From positions 1 to 15,852 of the forward strand of contig JAGXNU010000024.1 in the NCBI GenBank assembly GCA_019894815.1: a stretch of 15,852 nucleotides of DNA, in the 5' to 3' direction. Positions 1-7,704 of the stretch are shown in pieces. Origin of the DNA: Promethearchaeota archaeon. GTDB lineage: Archaea > Asgardarchaeota > Lokiarchaeia > Sigyniarchaeales > SOKP01. The notes below the pieces were generated by a model. It saw only the letters and a program-made list of their open reading frames with translations. It was not told the DNA's origin and ran no database searches. Numbering within the stretch: the stretch's first letter is position 1; each line of letters opens with the position of its first letter. The translations under genes were made by a program, and so were the position numbers.

Positions 1-2
1 AT

Positions 3-107
3 TTACACCACTCTCGTTAATTTTCTTAAAGATTTCTTATCACTCTTACAAATAATTCCTTGAAGTTTGAATTTTTCCTCATTTTTTTTATTAATTTTTT
101 TTTTCAT
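3..107 (-). CDS. Possible 34-residue Lys-rich small protein
   Basis: An ATG at 107 on the minus strand is preceded, 6 bases away, by GGTGAG (114-119), a good archaeal ribosome-binding site. The frame runs 34 codons to a TAA at 3-5. The product starts MKKKINKKNEEKF and is strongly basic, with one Cys and no membrane segment or recognisable motif. No family is recognised. The ribosome-binding site is the only positive evidence, and AT-rich DNA produces such short Lys/Asn frames easily. It could also be the 5' scrap of a decayed gene, as its neighbours are. Confidence 0.25.
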   Translation of the reverse strand: MKKKINKKNEEKFKLQGIICKSDKKSLRKLTRVV

Positions 108-197
108 ATGAATCTCACCAAAATTTATGGCTAAAAGTCACTAACTAATTAACTAAGTTTTTTCTAATAAAAAGTCATTTAGACTGAAATTTTACAA

Positions 198-408
198 TTA
201 AAAAATAGAGGCATAATCTCCATTCACATGGATTCCATAAGAATATCCACTTGTGTCTTCATAATAAATTGAAGATTTATTGGGTGTTCTTGTATTAAAC
301 AGATCAGTAGAATTCTGTTCATTACCGTTCTTTGTGATAAAAAGTAGAGTAAGTAGAACAATTAGTATAAGAATTATTTTTTTTTTGATTTTTGTATTGG
401 TTTAACAC
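198..408 (-). pseudogene. Remnant of a secreted LVIVD-repeat-like protein, N-terminal part
   Basis: On the minus strand a continuous frame reads Lys-rich, then a hydrophobic stretch (IILILIVLLTLLFI), then a polar linker and the segment DTSGYSYGIHVNGDY, before a TAA at 198-200. This is a signal peptide or N-terminal anchor followed by the first strand pair of an LVIVD-type beta-propeller repeat, a family common in Asgard surface proteins. The frame has no ATG, GTG or TTG. A GTG at 406-408 opens the other frame (MLNQYKNQ), which meets the hydrophobic frame only if the ten-base A run (377-386 on the plus strand) had 9 or 12 bases. The propeller also stops after a single partial repeat. It is therefore broken at both ends: probably a pseudogene, less likely a slippage-switched gene or a sequence error. 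The LVIVD assignment rests on a short motif. Confidence 0.45.
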
Positions 409-506
409 TATTATCTTATAGAAATCTTTTTAATATTAAGCTATATTATTATGGTTTATAATAGTTTCCAGACATTAGGACAAAATAGTCCAAAAGGAAA
501 AAAGTT

Positions 507-635
507 ATGTTCAATTGGAGTTGATTTTTAATTTCTTTATATACTAAATCCATTCAAAAACTCGCAGAAGAATATGGATATCTACCTTATATGATTAAAA
601 GGAGTGTATTGTTAACGACCATAAATTATGGTTAA
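507..635 (+). pseudogene. Scrap resembling the N-terminus of a NOL1/NOP2/Sun RNA m5C methyltransferase
   Basis: An ATG at 507 opens MFNWS and stops at TGA 522-524. The same frame then continues to a TAA at 633-635 and contains SIQKLAEEYGYLPYMIKR. That pattern (helix, then A-E-x-Y-G-x-x-x-x-M-I-x-R) matches the start of the RNA-binding region of archaeal NSUN-type methyltransferases. No catalytic domain follows and the frame decays into AT-rich sequence. I read it as a degraded gene fragment. With fewer than 30 informative residues the assignment is tentative. Confidence 0.33.
618..632. repeat. Perfect 7-bp inverted repeat
   Basis: ACCATAA and TTATGGT are separated by one A. The element lies at the 3' end of the methyltransferase-like scrap, about 90 bases upstream of the RAM-domain frame. 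It could be a regulator operator or chance in AT-rich sequence; nothing decides between them. Confidence 0.3.
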
Positions 636-717
636 AAATTTTTGCCAGTCTAACATTAAACTTCTTATTAAAATAGTATTAATTATCAATAGCTATTGTA
701 ATAAAAATAGATCATAA

Positions 718-1017
718 TTCGGTGTTAAAAGAATTTATTACCGTGGATACGTCCTCATTCGGCTAAAAATCATAGGGACTCAATGGGATATAATTAATAA
801 ACTCAAAGAATTCAATAAGAACGAATCAAGTGAAGACTGGAAAATAACGTACTCAACTCCCGTATATGGTGGTTGGGATCTCATGGTTGAATGCATTTTT
901 AGGAATTTGAGTGATTTAGAAAAGATTATTAATTACTGTAGGACCGATGAAGACCTCCAAAAATGGCTAGACGCAACCACTACTCTTATTAGTGTAAAAA
1001 ATAGTTATGCTCCATAA
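718..1017 (+). pseudogene. Lrp/AsnC ligand-binding (RAM) domain frame without a start codon
   Basis: The frame between TAA 715-717 and TAA 1015-1017 encodes about 99 residues. It reads GYVLIRLKIIGTQWDIINKL near the start, PVYGGWDLMVE in the middle and ATTTLISVKNSY at the end. This is the whole alpha-beta sandwich of the Lrp/AsnC C-terminal effector domain: the beta1 YVLI strand, the Y-G-x-x-D-L strand, and the final TTTLI strand. No HTH is encoded upstream, so it belongs to the stand-alone RAM type common in archaea. The conservation runs back to KRIYYRGYV, but there is no in-frame ATG, GTG or TTG before an internal ATG at 883. A GTG at 722 lies in a different frame. Either a near-cognate ATT is used, the start was lost, or an indel separates it. 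The domain call is firm; the gene's status is not. Confidence 0.6.
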
Positions 1018-1040
1018 TACTACTAAAATTTTCCTTTATA

Positions 1041-2048
1041 TTAGATTAGATTATTTATGATGATTTCTGATATGTCTGCAGAATATTCTCCTGTTCTCCT
1101 AATGCTTTCTATAATATAACCAATTTCGACAGCATTTTTACCCACATTTTCAGAATTGAAAGTTATTTTTTCGCATGCTACAGTTAATTTTTTAATGGAT
1201 TCGATGTTTTCATTTGCTAGCATGATGTTCTTTTGAAGCCAAGCATCAAGACTAATATTGAGTAGTTCTAGGGAAATTTTACTGGCTTCCATTATACTCT
1301 CAAATAAAGTCTTATCAATCTTTTCATAATCTAACTTCAACACGTTTTGTGCAATTTTTACGGCGTGATCTCCTATGCGTTCTAAGGATTTACTAATGTG
1401 CTGGAAATTGCTTGCATCCTCTAATGTAATGTTCATTTTCTGACATAAAATTACATCTCTAAGTACGATATGGGATTGGCGTTCGACTAACCAATTCAAT
1501 CTATCTAAATCATCATCTCTATCAATTACTTTTTGAGCTAAATTTTTATCTGCAGATTCTAAAGCTCTTACAGCATCTTCATGCATATCATTAGCTTTTA
1601 TGTACATCTGTTTAATTGTTTTATCAAAGGGCATTTCTTTTGGATTAACTAAATCTTTAATGATTATTTTGTTTGCGGTCCCCTCAATTATTTCCGTACC
1701 GATCGTGATCTTTACAAACGAATCAATAACTTCTTTTATTGGTTGTTCAAATCGATCCCTAGTTGTTTGTATGATAATCCTGGAAAATCCCATGATATAC
1801 ACGCCAACTAAAAGACGAAATAAGTAATCGGGAGTAGTATCTTTATCTACATTAATTATTTTTTCTTTAACATATTTTTGGGAGCTTGCATATGGTGATA
1901 TCATCAAATTACCATCTGGTTGTGAAAGTATACTTAAACTATCACCTTTTTTGATGTTATGCTCATTAATCCATTCCTTTGGCAAGGATATAATGAAACT
2001 ACTACCACCTGTTTGCTGAACCTTTCTGTTTTCTATATGAAATGACAT
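1041..2048 (-). CDS. PhoU-domain phosphate-uptake regulator with N-terminal AbrB/SpoVT domain
   Basis: The 335-residue protein has two parts. Residues 1-50 (RKVQQTGGSSFIISLPKEW, then KKGDSLSI) form a SpoVT/AbrB swapped-hairpin DNA-binding domain. The rest is helical and carries two PhoU repeats, with acidic metal-binding segments such as DRDDDLDRLNWLVERQ near 178-193 and ERIGDHAVKIA near 223-233, the E-R-x-x-D-H signature that binds metal in PhoU. In archaea this fusion is annotated as a phosphate-uptake regulator, with PhoU modulating Pst transport or signalling and AbrB suggesting direct promoter binding. No pst genes are in view, so the target is unknown. The ATG at 2048 has no Shine-Dalgarno sequence and a TATA-like stretch about 25 bases upstream, which suggests a leaderless mRNA. 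Length is normal for the fusion. Confidence 0.92.
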   Translation of the reverse strand: MSFHIENRKVQQTGGSSFIISLPKEWINEHNIKKGDSLSILSQPDGNLMISPYASSQKYVKEKIINVDKDTTPDYLFRLLVGVYIMGFSRIIIQTTRDRFEQPIKEVIDSFVKITIGTEIIEGTANKIIIKDLVNPKEMPFDKTIKQMYIKANDMHEDAVRALESADKNLAQKVIDRDDDLDRLNWLVERQSHIVLRDVILCQKMNITLEDASNFQHISKSLERIGDHAVKIAQNVLKLDYEKIDKTLFESIMEASKISLELLNISLDAWLQKNIMLANENIESIKKLTVACEKITFNSENVGKNAVEIGYIIESIRRTGEYSADISEIIINNLI

Positions 2049-2063
2049 GATCTAAATGTTTTT

Positions 2064-2080
2064 TTAAATAAATATATATA
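2064..2080 (-). promoter_or_regulatory. Putative TATA box for the phoU-like gene
   Basis: A TATATTTATTTA-like stretch on the minus strand is centred about 24 bases upstream of the phoU ATG, the distance expected for a leaderless archaeal transcript. It sits in a longer alternating AT tract (about 2070-2095), so the exact box is uncertain. Confidence 0.3.
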
Positions 2081-2205
2081 TATATGATATATAGTTCAGA
2101 TTGATTAAAATTTTATATATATAGATTATATATAACAATGGCTTCATTATATTCTATGTCGAAATGTTTTATTTAATGACACTTCCCTTGTTGGCTAAGT
2201 TCTGA

Positions 2206-2406
2206 ACAATTTTTGATTCAGTCATAAGCGTGTGTGATAATGCCAGAAAGATTTGTCCTGTGTTTCCTGGAGCAAAACAAATGATACATCAATCTTTTGA
2301 AGATCCTTCATCTGCTAATGGAACTAAAGAAGAGACGTTGGAAGTTTACAGAAAAGTGAGAGATCAAATAAAACGTTGGATTTTGGAGAATTTAAATATT
2401 TTTTAG
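2206..2406 (+). pseudogene. C-terminal half of a thioredoxin-coupled arsenate reductase (ArsC, LMW-phosphatase fold)
   Basis: After an in-frame TGA (2203-2205) the frame reads VISVCDNARKICPVFPG, then IHQSFEDPSSANGTKEE, and ends in an amphipathic helix before TAG 2404-2406. This matches the second half of S. aureus-type ArsC: the CDNA...CP segment carries the C82/C89-equivalent redox pair (seven apart), followed by the W/Q-S-F-E-D-P motif and the terminal helix. The N-terminal P-loop (C-x5-R) with the nucleophilic Cys is missing, and no trace of it appears in any frame of the AT-rich 2050-2205 stretch. There is no start codon before the conserved part. The piece cannot be a working reductase and looks like a 5'-deleted pseudogene. 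No arsR or arsenite exporter gene is nearby. Confidence 0.7.
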
Positions 2407-2517
2407 ATTGTACTTATCACATTGATATTATTGGAATATAATAATTTAATAAAGAGCACTTTTATTAGATGGATATAAATAATTCAGTTTTAGAAATTTA
2501 AAGTTGGTGTTTATTAA

Positions 2518-3054
2518 TTGAACGATTCAAATCGGTACAAATTATGTATTTTTGGGGATGGAGGGGTTGGTAAAACGACTTTTACACACCGATTTCTTAA
2601 CAGAGTCTTTGATCAAGATTTAAAAATGACCATCGGCGCAGATTTTAGCGTAAAAGATGTTAAAGTCGATGATGCAAATGTGAATTTACAAATCTGGGAT
2701 TTTGCTGGTGAGGAGCGATTTAAAGTGCTCTTTCCAAGCTTTGCTAAGAACACTCAAGGGGGAATTTTTATGTTCGACTTAACGAGACACTTTAGCATTA
2801 AGAACATCGATGATTGGCTCTCATTTTTTATTAAGGAAATGAAATTTTCAAATATTCAAATTCCAATCATCATGGTAGGAAGCAAGTTAGATTTGGAAGA
2901 AAAACGGTCAATATCTACTGATGAAGGCATTGAGCTCGCTAAATCTCGCAACTTACAAGGGTATTTTGAAACTTCTAGTAAGACGGGAGAGAATGTTGAT
3001 AACATTTTTGAGACAATTGCGAGATTAATGTTAAAAGTAAAAAATATTCTGTAA
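2518..3054 (+). CDS. Ras/Rab-family small GTPase, eukaryote-like
   Basis: A single 178-residue GTPase domain. G1 is GDGGVGKTT (13-21); the switch I Thr is T38 in MTIGADF; G3 is WDFAGEE (60-66); G4 is GSKLD (121-125); G5 is TSSK (152-155). Two positions differ from Ras: the catalytic Gln61 equivalent is Glu65, and the G4 Asn of NKxD is Ser122. As in many Asgard GTPases there is no C-terminal Cys for prenylation, so membrane attachment, if any, works differently. Such proteins are the abundant eukaryotic-signature GTPases of Asgard archaea; the cellular role is unknown. The TTG at 2518 is the first codon after an in-frame TAA and has GGTG (2506-2509) eight bases upstream, so it is the only plausible start. 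No GAP or longin/roadblock gene lies beside it. Confidence 0.95.
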   Translation: MNDSNRYKLCIFGDGGVGKTTFTHRFLNRVFDQDLKMTIGADFSVKDVKVDDANVNLQIWDFAGEERFKVLFPSFAKNTQGGIFMFDLTRHFSIKNIDDWLSFFIKEMKFSNIQIPIIMVGSKLDLEEKRSISTDEGIELAKSRNLQGYFETSSKTGENVDNIFETIARLMLKVKNIL

Positions 3055-3169
3055 ATCCTATTTTATTCCTTAAACGTTGAATCTTGATTTTTAGATTAGT
3101 TATATTCTATAAATACAACTTATTTTATCCATTATTCATTTTAATTTTATTGTCAATTCTCATAAAATT

Positions 3170-4996
3170 ATGTCAGCAAACTTAAAAGATTCCAAATATT
3201 CAGAATTTTCCCCAGGTAAAGACCCATTTGCAAAAGCTAGGAAAAAAGGGTCTAATAGATGGATCTTGGCTCATATTTTTCACGGATCAAATAAATTATT
3301 TATAGTAATTGTATTTTTTACAATAATCCTTTCTGCTAATTTATCCTCTATCACAATTATTATAATAGGCGAAACAATATCAGCACTTTTGAGTGGAATG
3401 ACGGCTTTATTAGGAAATTATATTTTGTTTTTATTTATATTAGGAATAACTGGTCCTTTAATGAGAATTGGTAGCCGCATGTTAATAGAAATTTTAGCGC
3501 AGAGGTTAGAAAGAGATGCCCGAAGAGAGTTCTTCTTAAATCTATTAGGAAAAAGCCAATCCTTTCACGAGGAAATGAAAATTGGAGAATTAATGGCTAG
3601 AGTAACTGATGATGTACGGATGTTGAATTTTTTAATCAGCCCTGCTCTCTCATTAATAGTAGAATCTTTTACATATTTATTTATTCCAATTATTTACATT
3701 ATCTTATATTACCCTCTTCAGTTAATAATTGAACCTATATTCTTTTCTATCACATTTCTTATTTTATTGAGGTCTTATTCACGTAAAATTGGACCTATAA
3801 CGGCCCGTTTAAGGGGAAATTTTGGATTAATGACTGCTTCTTTAAGCGAGACCTTATCGGGCATCGAAGTAGTGAAAGCTACAGTTCAAGAAGAAAAAGA
3901 GATGAAAAAGTATTTTACACATGCTAAAAATTATAAAAAAGCGTTTATCGAGCAAGGTAAGTTACAAGCAAAGTATCTCCCGATTTTAGTTTTGGCATTA
4001 GTTATAACTGCAGGTTTTGCGCATAGTATTGTGTTATTTAATTTCGGGCTAATAAATATTGGGCAAATTATTGCTTTTATAGGAATTTTGGGATTGTTAC
4101 GTTTTCCTACAAATATTTCTATGTTTGTTTTTGCCATCTTTCGTTTAGCAGGATCAAGTGCAGATAGATTACTTGAGTTAATGAATAAAAAGACTGAGAT
4201 TGACGAAAACAAAGAAGGCAAAGAAATTATTTTCGAGGGAAATATAAAGTTTGAGAAGGTAGATTTTAGTTACCCTGGTAGTAAAAAACCGGTGTTAAAA
4301 GATATTTCCTTTGTAGTTCAAGCTGGGCAAACAGTTGCGATAGTCGGTACAACTGGATCTGGAAAAACCACGCTAACTAAATTAATCTCGCGGCTCTATG
4401 ATGTTTCTAATGGTAGAATATTAATTGATGGACGCGATATTAGGGAATACTCTTTACAATCTTTACGAGATCAAATTTCTTATATTGAGCAAGATGTATT
4501 CTTATTCTCTACTACGATTTTTGATAATATATCTTTTGGGCGAGTAAGTTCATTGGAGCAAGTTATTAATGTAGCTCAACAAGCACAAGCTCATGATTTT
4601 GTCAGCGAGTTGCCTGAAGAATATCAGTCGAAGGTAGGAGAACGAGGAGTTCAGCTTAGTGGAGGAGAAAGACAAAGAATTGCCATAGCACGAGCTTTCT
4701 TATCCGATCCGCGGATTCTTATTTTAGACGATTCAACTTCAGCTATTGATTCTAACACAGAGGACAAAATTCAGTTTGCAATTAATAACATTCTGAAAAA
4801 TCGTACTACAATGTTAATAACGCACCGATTATCACAAATTAGGTGGGCTGATTTAATTTTAGTTTTAAAAAGTGGTGAAATAGTCGCTAAAGGGAACCAT
4901 GAAGAATTATTAAAGACATCTGAAGAATATCGAAAAATTTTCGTGAAGAAATTCGATATCAAAGAAGATCAGTTACTTAAGGAGGTGAGAAAATAG
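3170..4996 (+). CDS. ABC exporter half-transporter, degenerate-site subunit
   Basis: The 608-residue protein has a type IV exporter membrane domain (about 40-325, six hydrophobic helices) followed by a nucleotide-binding domain. Visible motifs are Walker A GTTGSGKTT (393-401), Q-loop Q441, signature LSGGE (496-500), Walker B ILILD (516-520) and H-loop His552. The residue after Walker B, normally the catalytic Glu, is Asp521. Together with the next gene this makes a heterodimer: this subunit supplies the intact LSGGE signature but a weakened ATPase site, as in TM287/288 or BmrCD. Its stop is one base before the partner's ATG. Substrate is unknown; lipid or drug export is typical of the family. 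The ATG at 3170 lacks a Shine-Dalgarno sequence and has a weak TATA-like stretch at about 3141-3150. Confidence 0.95.
   Translation: MSANLKDSKYSEFSPGKDPFAKARKKGSNRWILAHIFHGSNKLFIVIVFFTIILSANLSSITIIIIGETISALLSGMTALLGNYILFLFILGITGPLMRIGSRMLIEILAQRLERDARREFFLNLLGKSQSFHEEMKIGELMARVTDDVRMLNFLISPALSLIVESFTYLFIPIIYIILYYPLQLIIEPIFFSITFLILLRSYSRKIGPITARLRGNFGLMTASLSETLSGIEVVKATVQEEKEMKKYFTHAKNYKKAFIEQGKLQAKYLPILVLALVITAGFAHSIVLFNFGLINIGQIIAFIGILGLLRFPTNISMFVFAIFRLAGSSADRLLELMNKKTEIDENKEGKEIIFEGNIKFEKVDFSYPGSKKPVLKDISFVVQAGQTVAIVGTTGSGKTTLTKLISRLYDVSNGRILIDGRDIREYSLQSLRDQISYIEQDVFLFSTTIFDNISFGRVSSLEQVINVAQQAQAHDFVSELPEEYQSKVGERGVQLSGGERQRIAIARAFLSDPRILILDDSTSAIDSNTEDKIQFAINNILKNRTTMLITHRLSQIRWADLILVLKSGEIVAKGNHEELLKTSEEYRKIFVKKFDIKEDQLLKEVRK
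4979..4988 (+). promoter_or_regulatory. Strong Shine-Dalgarno site for the second ABC subunit
   Basis: AAGGAGGTGA lies inside the 3' end of the upstream ABC gene, nine bases before the ATG at 4998. It is the best ribosome-binding site in the window and fits an internal operon gene whose message is not leaderless. It fixes the start and supports stoichiometric, coupled production of the two subunits. Confidence 0.85.
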
Positions 4997-4997
4997 T

Positions 4998-6803
4998 ATG
5001 TGGGTAGGTCTTGAAGCAGAAGAATACGATCGAAAATATCAAGATAAAGACTTACTGAAACGAATTGTATCTTATTTCTCGCCTTATAAACGAGCGATGT
5101 TAGTGGTTATTATCTTCCTTACAATATCATCGCTCACTACGGCTTTTCAACCGATAATAACATCTCTGATAATTACTAATTTAGAAACAACTCCAGATTT
5201 CTTATATGTAATCCTTTTAATTGTGATTATCTTCGTTTTTAATATTTCAAGTTGGATTTTTAATTATATAAGACAAATATACTCAACTCGAGTTGTTGGA
5301 AATGTAGTGCTAGATATACGAATGGTCGCTCACAAATCAGTCGTTAATCACGATTTGTCTTTTTTTGATAAAAATCCTTTAGGAAAAATAGTTTCAAGAA
5401 TTAACACAGACTCAAGAGACTTCGGAGAAACTGTTGGAATGTCAATTGAGGTAGTTTCCTCTGTTGTAGTTTTACTTCTTTTAATAACAGTGATGTTTAC
5501 TGTGGATGTGGTTTTAACTCTCGTTCTCCTTATATCACTCCCTTTATTTTTTGTAGCAGCGTTGTCATTTAGGAAATTTGCGAGAAAAATGACTCTTTTT
5601 GGACAACGTGCCTTAGCTTCAGTAAACGCGTATACAAAAGAAAGTTTTTCTGGTATCCAAATTGCAAAGACATTTAGGCGAGAAAAAAAAGTTTATGATG
5701 ACTTTCTTCAAGTGAATAACCAATCCTATAAAGTGAATTTAAAAAGAGCGTTCTTATTGAATGCTATCTATCCTACTCTTGGCTTAATTCAAGGTTTTGT
5801 GACGATGTTGTTAATTTTAATAGGAAGTAACTTTGTAATTGAAGGATTTGTTGGAGTAGGAGAATTAGTTCTCTTCATTCAAAGCATAAATCTACTATTT
5901 TTTCCCTTACTTATTATAGCATCTTTCTGGCCCATGTTTCAAACTGGTATGGCTGCTTCGGAGAGAATTTTCGCGCTAATAGATACTTTACCAGCTGTCG
6001 TTCAAAAAAATAACATTATACCTTCAAAATTAAAGGGTGAAATCGAATTTAAAAACTTAAATTTTCAATACGATACGAGTAAAAAAGTATTTGATAATTT
6101 TTCACTTAAAGTTAATCCTGGAGAGTCTATAGCTCTTGTAGGACACACAGGAGCAGGTAAATCAAGCATAGCTAAACTTATTGCCCGATTTTATGAATTT
6201 CAAGGTGGAGATATTTTAGTTGATGGGAAAAGCATAAAAGAATACGATCTTACAGAGTATAGAAAACACATTGGCATTATCCCGCAAACTCCATTCTTAT
6301 GGGCGGATACCGTCGAAAATAATATCAAATATGGGTATGAAAATGCCTCAAAGAAGGATCTAATGAACGCATTGGAAATTAGTGGTGGGTCTGAGTGGGT
6401 TAAAAGCCTTCCTAAAGGGTTAAAAACAAACATTCGTGAAAGAGGATCTCTACTCTCAATGGGACAGCGCCAATTAATCGTTTTTGCACGTGTATTGTTA
6501 GAAAACCCTTCAATTCTTATTTTAGACGAAGCAACGGCTTCAGTAGACCCATTTACTGAAACCAAAATTCAAGATGCTTTAGAAAAGACGATAGAAGGTC
6601 GTACTTCAATAATTATTGCTCATCGCCTATGGACCGTTAGACATGTTGACAGAATTGTTGTTCTTGATCATGGGAAAATAGTGGAAGAAGGAAATCACGA
6701 TGAGCTAATGAAACGTGAAGGTACTTATGCTAATCTTTATAACACGTATTTCAGGCATCAATCTCTTCAATACATTGAAGATATGAGAAGATCTAACATG
6801 TAG
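4998..6803 (+). CDS. ABC exporter half-transporter, catalytic-site subunit
   Basis: The 601-residue partner of the preceding gene. Six membrane helices lie at about 32-315, with an intracellular coupling region around SFFDKNPLGKIVSRI (121-135). The nucleotide-binding domain has Walker A GHTGAGKSS (382-390), Q430, signature LSMGQ (486-490, Met for the first Gly), Walker B ILILDE with catalytic Glu511, D-loop SVD and His542. The altered signature pairs with the partner's Asp521 site, while this Glu511 site pairs with the partner's LSGGE. One composite ATP site is therefore consensus and the other degenerate, the classic asymmetric heterodimer. The charged N-terminus lacks a signal peptide, as usual for exporters. 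Function: ATP-driven export across the cytoplasmic membrane; substrate unknown. Confidence 0.95.
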   Translation: MWVGLEAEEYDRKYQDKDLLKRIVSYFSPYKRAMLVVIIFLTISSLTTAFQPIITSLIITNLETTPDFLYVILLIVIIFVFNISSWIFNYIRQIYSTRVVGNVVLDIRMVAHKSVVNHDLSFFDKNPLGKIVSRINTDSRDFGETVGMSIEVVSSVVVLLLLITVMFTVDVVLTLVLLISLPLFFVAALSFRKFARKMTLFGQRALASVNAYTKESFSGIQIAKTFRREKKVYDDFLQVNNQSYKVNLKRAFLLNAIYPTLGLIQGFVTMLLILIGSNFVIEGFVGVGELVLFIQSINLLFFPLLIIASFWPMFQTGMAASERIFALIDTLPAVVQKNNIIPSKLKGEIEFKNLNFQYDTSKKVFDNFSLKVNPGESIALVGHTGAGKSSIAKLIARFYEFQGGDILVDGKSIKEYDLTEYRKHIGIIPQTPFLWADTVENNIKYGYENASKKDLMNALEISGGSEWVKSLPKGLKTNIRERGSLLSMGQRQLIVFARVLLENPSILILDEATASVDPFTETKIQDALEKTIEGRTSIIIAHRLWTVRHVDRIVVLDHGKIVEEGNHDELMKREGTYANLYNTYFRHQSLQYIEDMRRSNM

Positions 6804-6909
6804 TAAGCTTTATTATTCTTATGTAGATACATTAATAAACAATAATCTCAAATTCTTTTTATATCATTAATAAGTACATTCTAATTAAAAACAAGTAATT
6901 ATATCAATT

Positions 6910-7578
6910 ATGAACATTAAAAATTGGAAAAATAAAACAGTAATAGGAATGATCCTTGGGCAAGTTTTGTTTTTAATCTTAGTCTTTTTAGCTATGATTT
7001 TTTACGCTGGTGGTACGCGCGATAATCCCGCCCTTATAGGATATTCGTTTTGGGGAAATACTCTCAGCGATTCAGGACGAATTATAGCGTGGTCAGGCCT
7101 TCTTAATATAACTTCTATGGTGTTTTTATCAACTGCGTTAATAGTGTACGCTGTTTTCTTTATACCCTTTTATCTCATACTTTCTAAATTGTTTTCAGGA
7201 GGAAAGATAGAAAAATACGCAAGTAAAATTGGATTTATTTTAGGTGTTATTTTTTCGTTGTCATACATAGGAATAGCGTCCACTCCTGCTGATGTATTAT
7301 ATACGCCGCACATGATATTCGTCTTGATCGGTTATATATGTGCTTTTGTTATGAGCGTATGTTTTACTATCGCATTTTTTAAAAACAAAGAATTCTCAAA
7401 TATCTATGCGACAATATTTGCTCTTTTTACAATTTTCTACTTTGTTACGCAAATTATTGCTCTAGTTAATCTATCATCGGACAGGAATCTAATGGTGCTC
7501 ATGCAAAAGCTCGGAACATTCGTTAGTATTGGGGTTTTCTTCATATTAGGTTATGGAATATGGAAATATGAAGAATAA
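6910..7578 (+). CDS. Six-helix DUF998-like membrane protein
   Basis: The 222-residue protein is almost entirely membrane helices, at about 13-33, 58-77, 80-98, 106-125, 130-152, 160-185 and 203-220 (six or seven). The first loop has YAGGTRDNP followed by GYSFWGNTLSDSGR. The GYSFW-N-x-L-S-D-x-G pattern is the hallmark of DUF998, a family of uncharacterised integral membrane proteins in bacteria and archaea. No enzymatic residues are established for the family, so no function can be given. It stands alone, 106 bases after the ABC pair, with a T9 run directly after its stop. The ATG at 6910 has no Shine-Dalgarno sequence. Confidence 0.8.
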   Translation: MNIKNWKNKTVIGMILGQVLFLILVFLAMIFYAGGTRDNPALIGYSFWGNTLSDSGRIIAWSGLLNITSMVFLSTALIVYAVFFIPFYLILSKLFSGGKIEKYASKIGFILGVIFSLSYIGIASTPADVLYTPHMIFVLIGYICAFVMSVCFTIAFFKNKEFSNIYATIFALFTIFYFVTQIIALVNLSSDRNLMVLMQKLGTFVSIGVFFILGYGIWKYEE

Positions 7579-7587
7579 TTTTTTTTT
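7579..7587 (+). terminator. T-run terminator after the DUF998-like gene
   Basis: Nine T's start directly after the TAA stop. Archaeal RNA polymerase terminates at such oligo-T tracts on the non-template strand without needing a hairpin. Position and length fit, but the surrounding DNA is AT-rich. Confidence 0.45.
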
Positions 7588-7704
7588 AATTGTGTTAAAT
7601 AGACTGGAAAGAGTCAGAGAAGACACTTATCAAATTTGTTATGATGTTCTTAACAAGGAAAGAGATTAAAAAAATTAAATTAATATTTGATATTAAAACA
7701 TCTT

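Noticed and set aside
1600..1827. Open frame on the plus strand inside the phoU-like gene
   Set aside because: Antisense shadow of a firmly identified gene; no ribosome-binding site or family signature.
2065..2145. Alternating AT tract as a replication origin or CRISPR leader
   Set aside because: No repeats of origin-box type, no Cdc6/Orc1 gene nearby and no repeat-spacer structure.
2138..2196. ATG frame before the arsC remnant as its possible N-terminus
   Set aside because: Encodes MASLYSMSKCFI and stops; no C-x5-R P-loop in any frame.
6200..6565. Minus-strand open frame of about 120 codons inside the second ABC gene
   Set aside because: Overlaps the conserved nucleotide-binding domain in antisense; no independent support.
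2518..6803. GTPase plus ABC pair as one functional system
   Set aside because: 115-base AT-rich gap with its own promoter-like sequence before the ABC genes; shared direction alone is weak evidence.
7592..7669. GTG-started 25-codon frame (VLNRLERVREDTYQICYDV...) after the DUF998-like gene
   Set aside because: No Shine-Dalgarno sequence, follows a T9 terminator, no recognised family; could be a helix remnant but cannot be supported.
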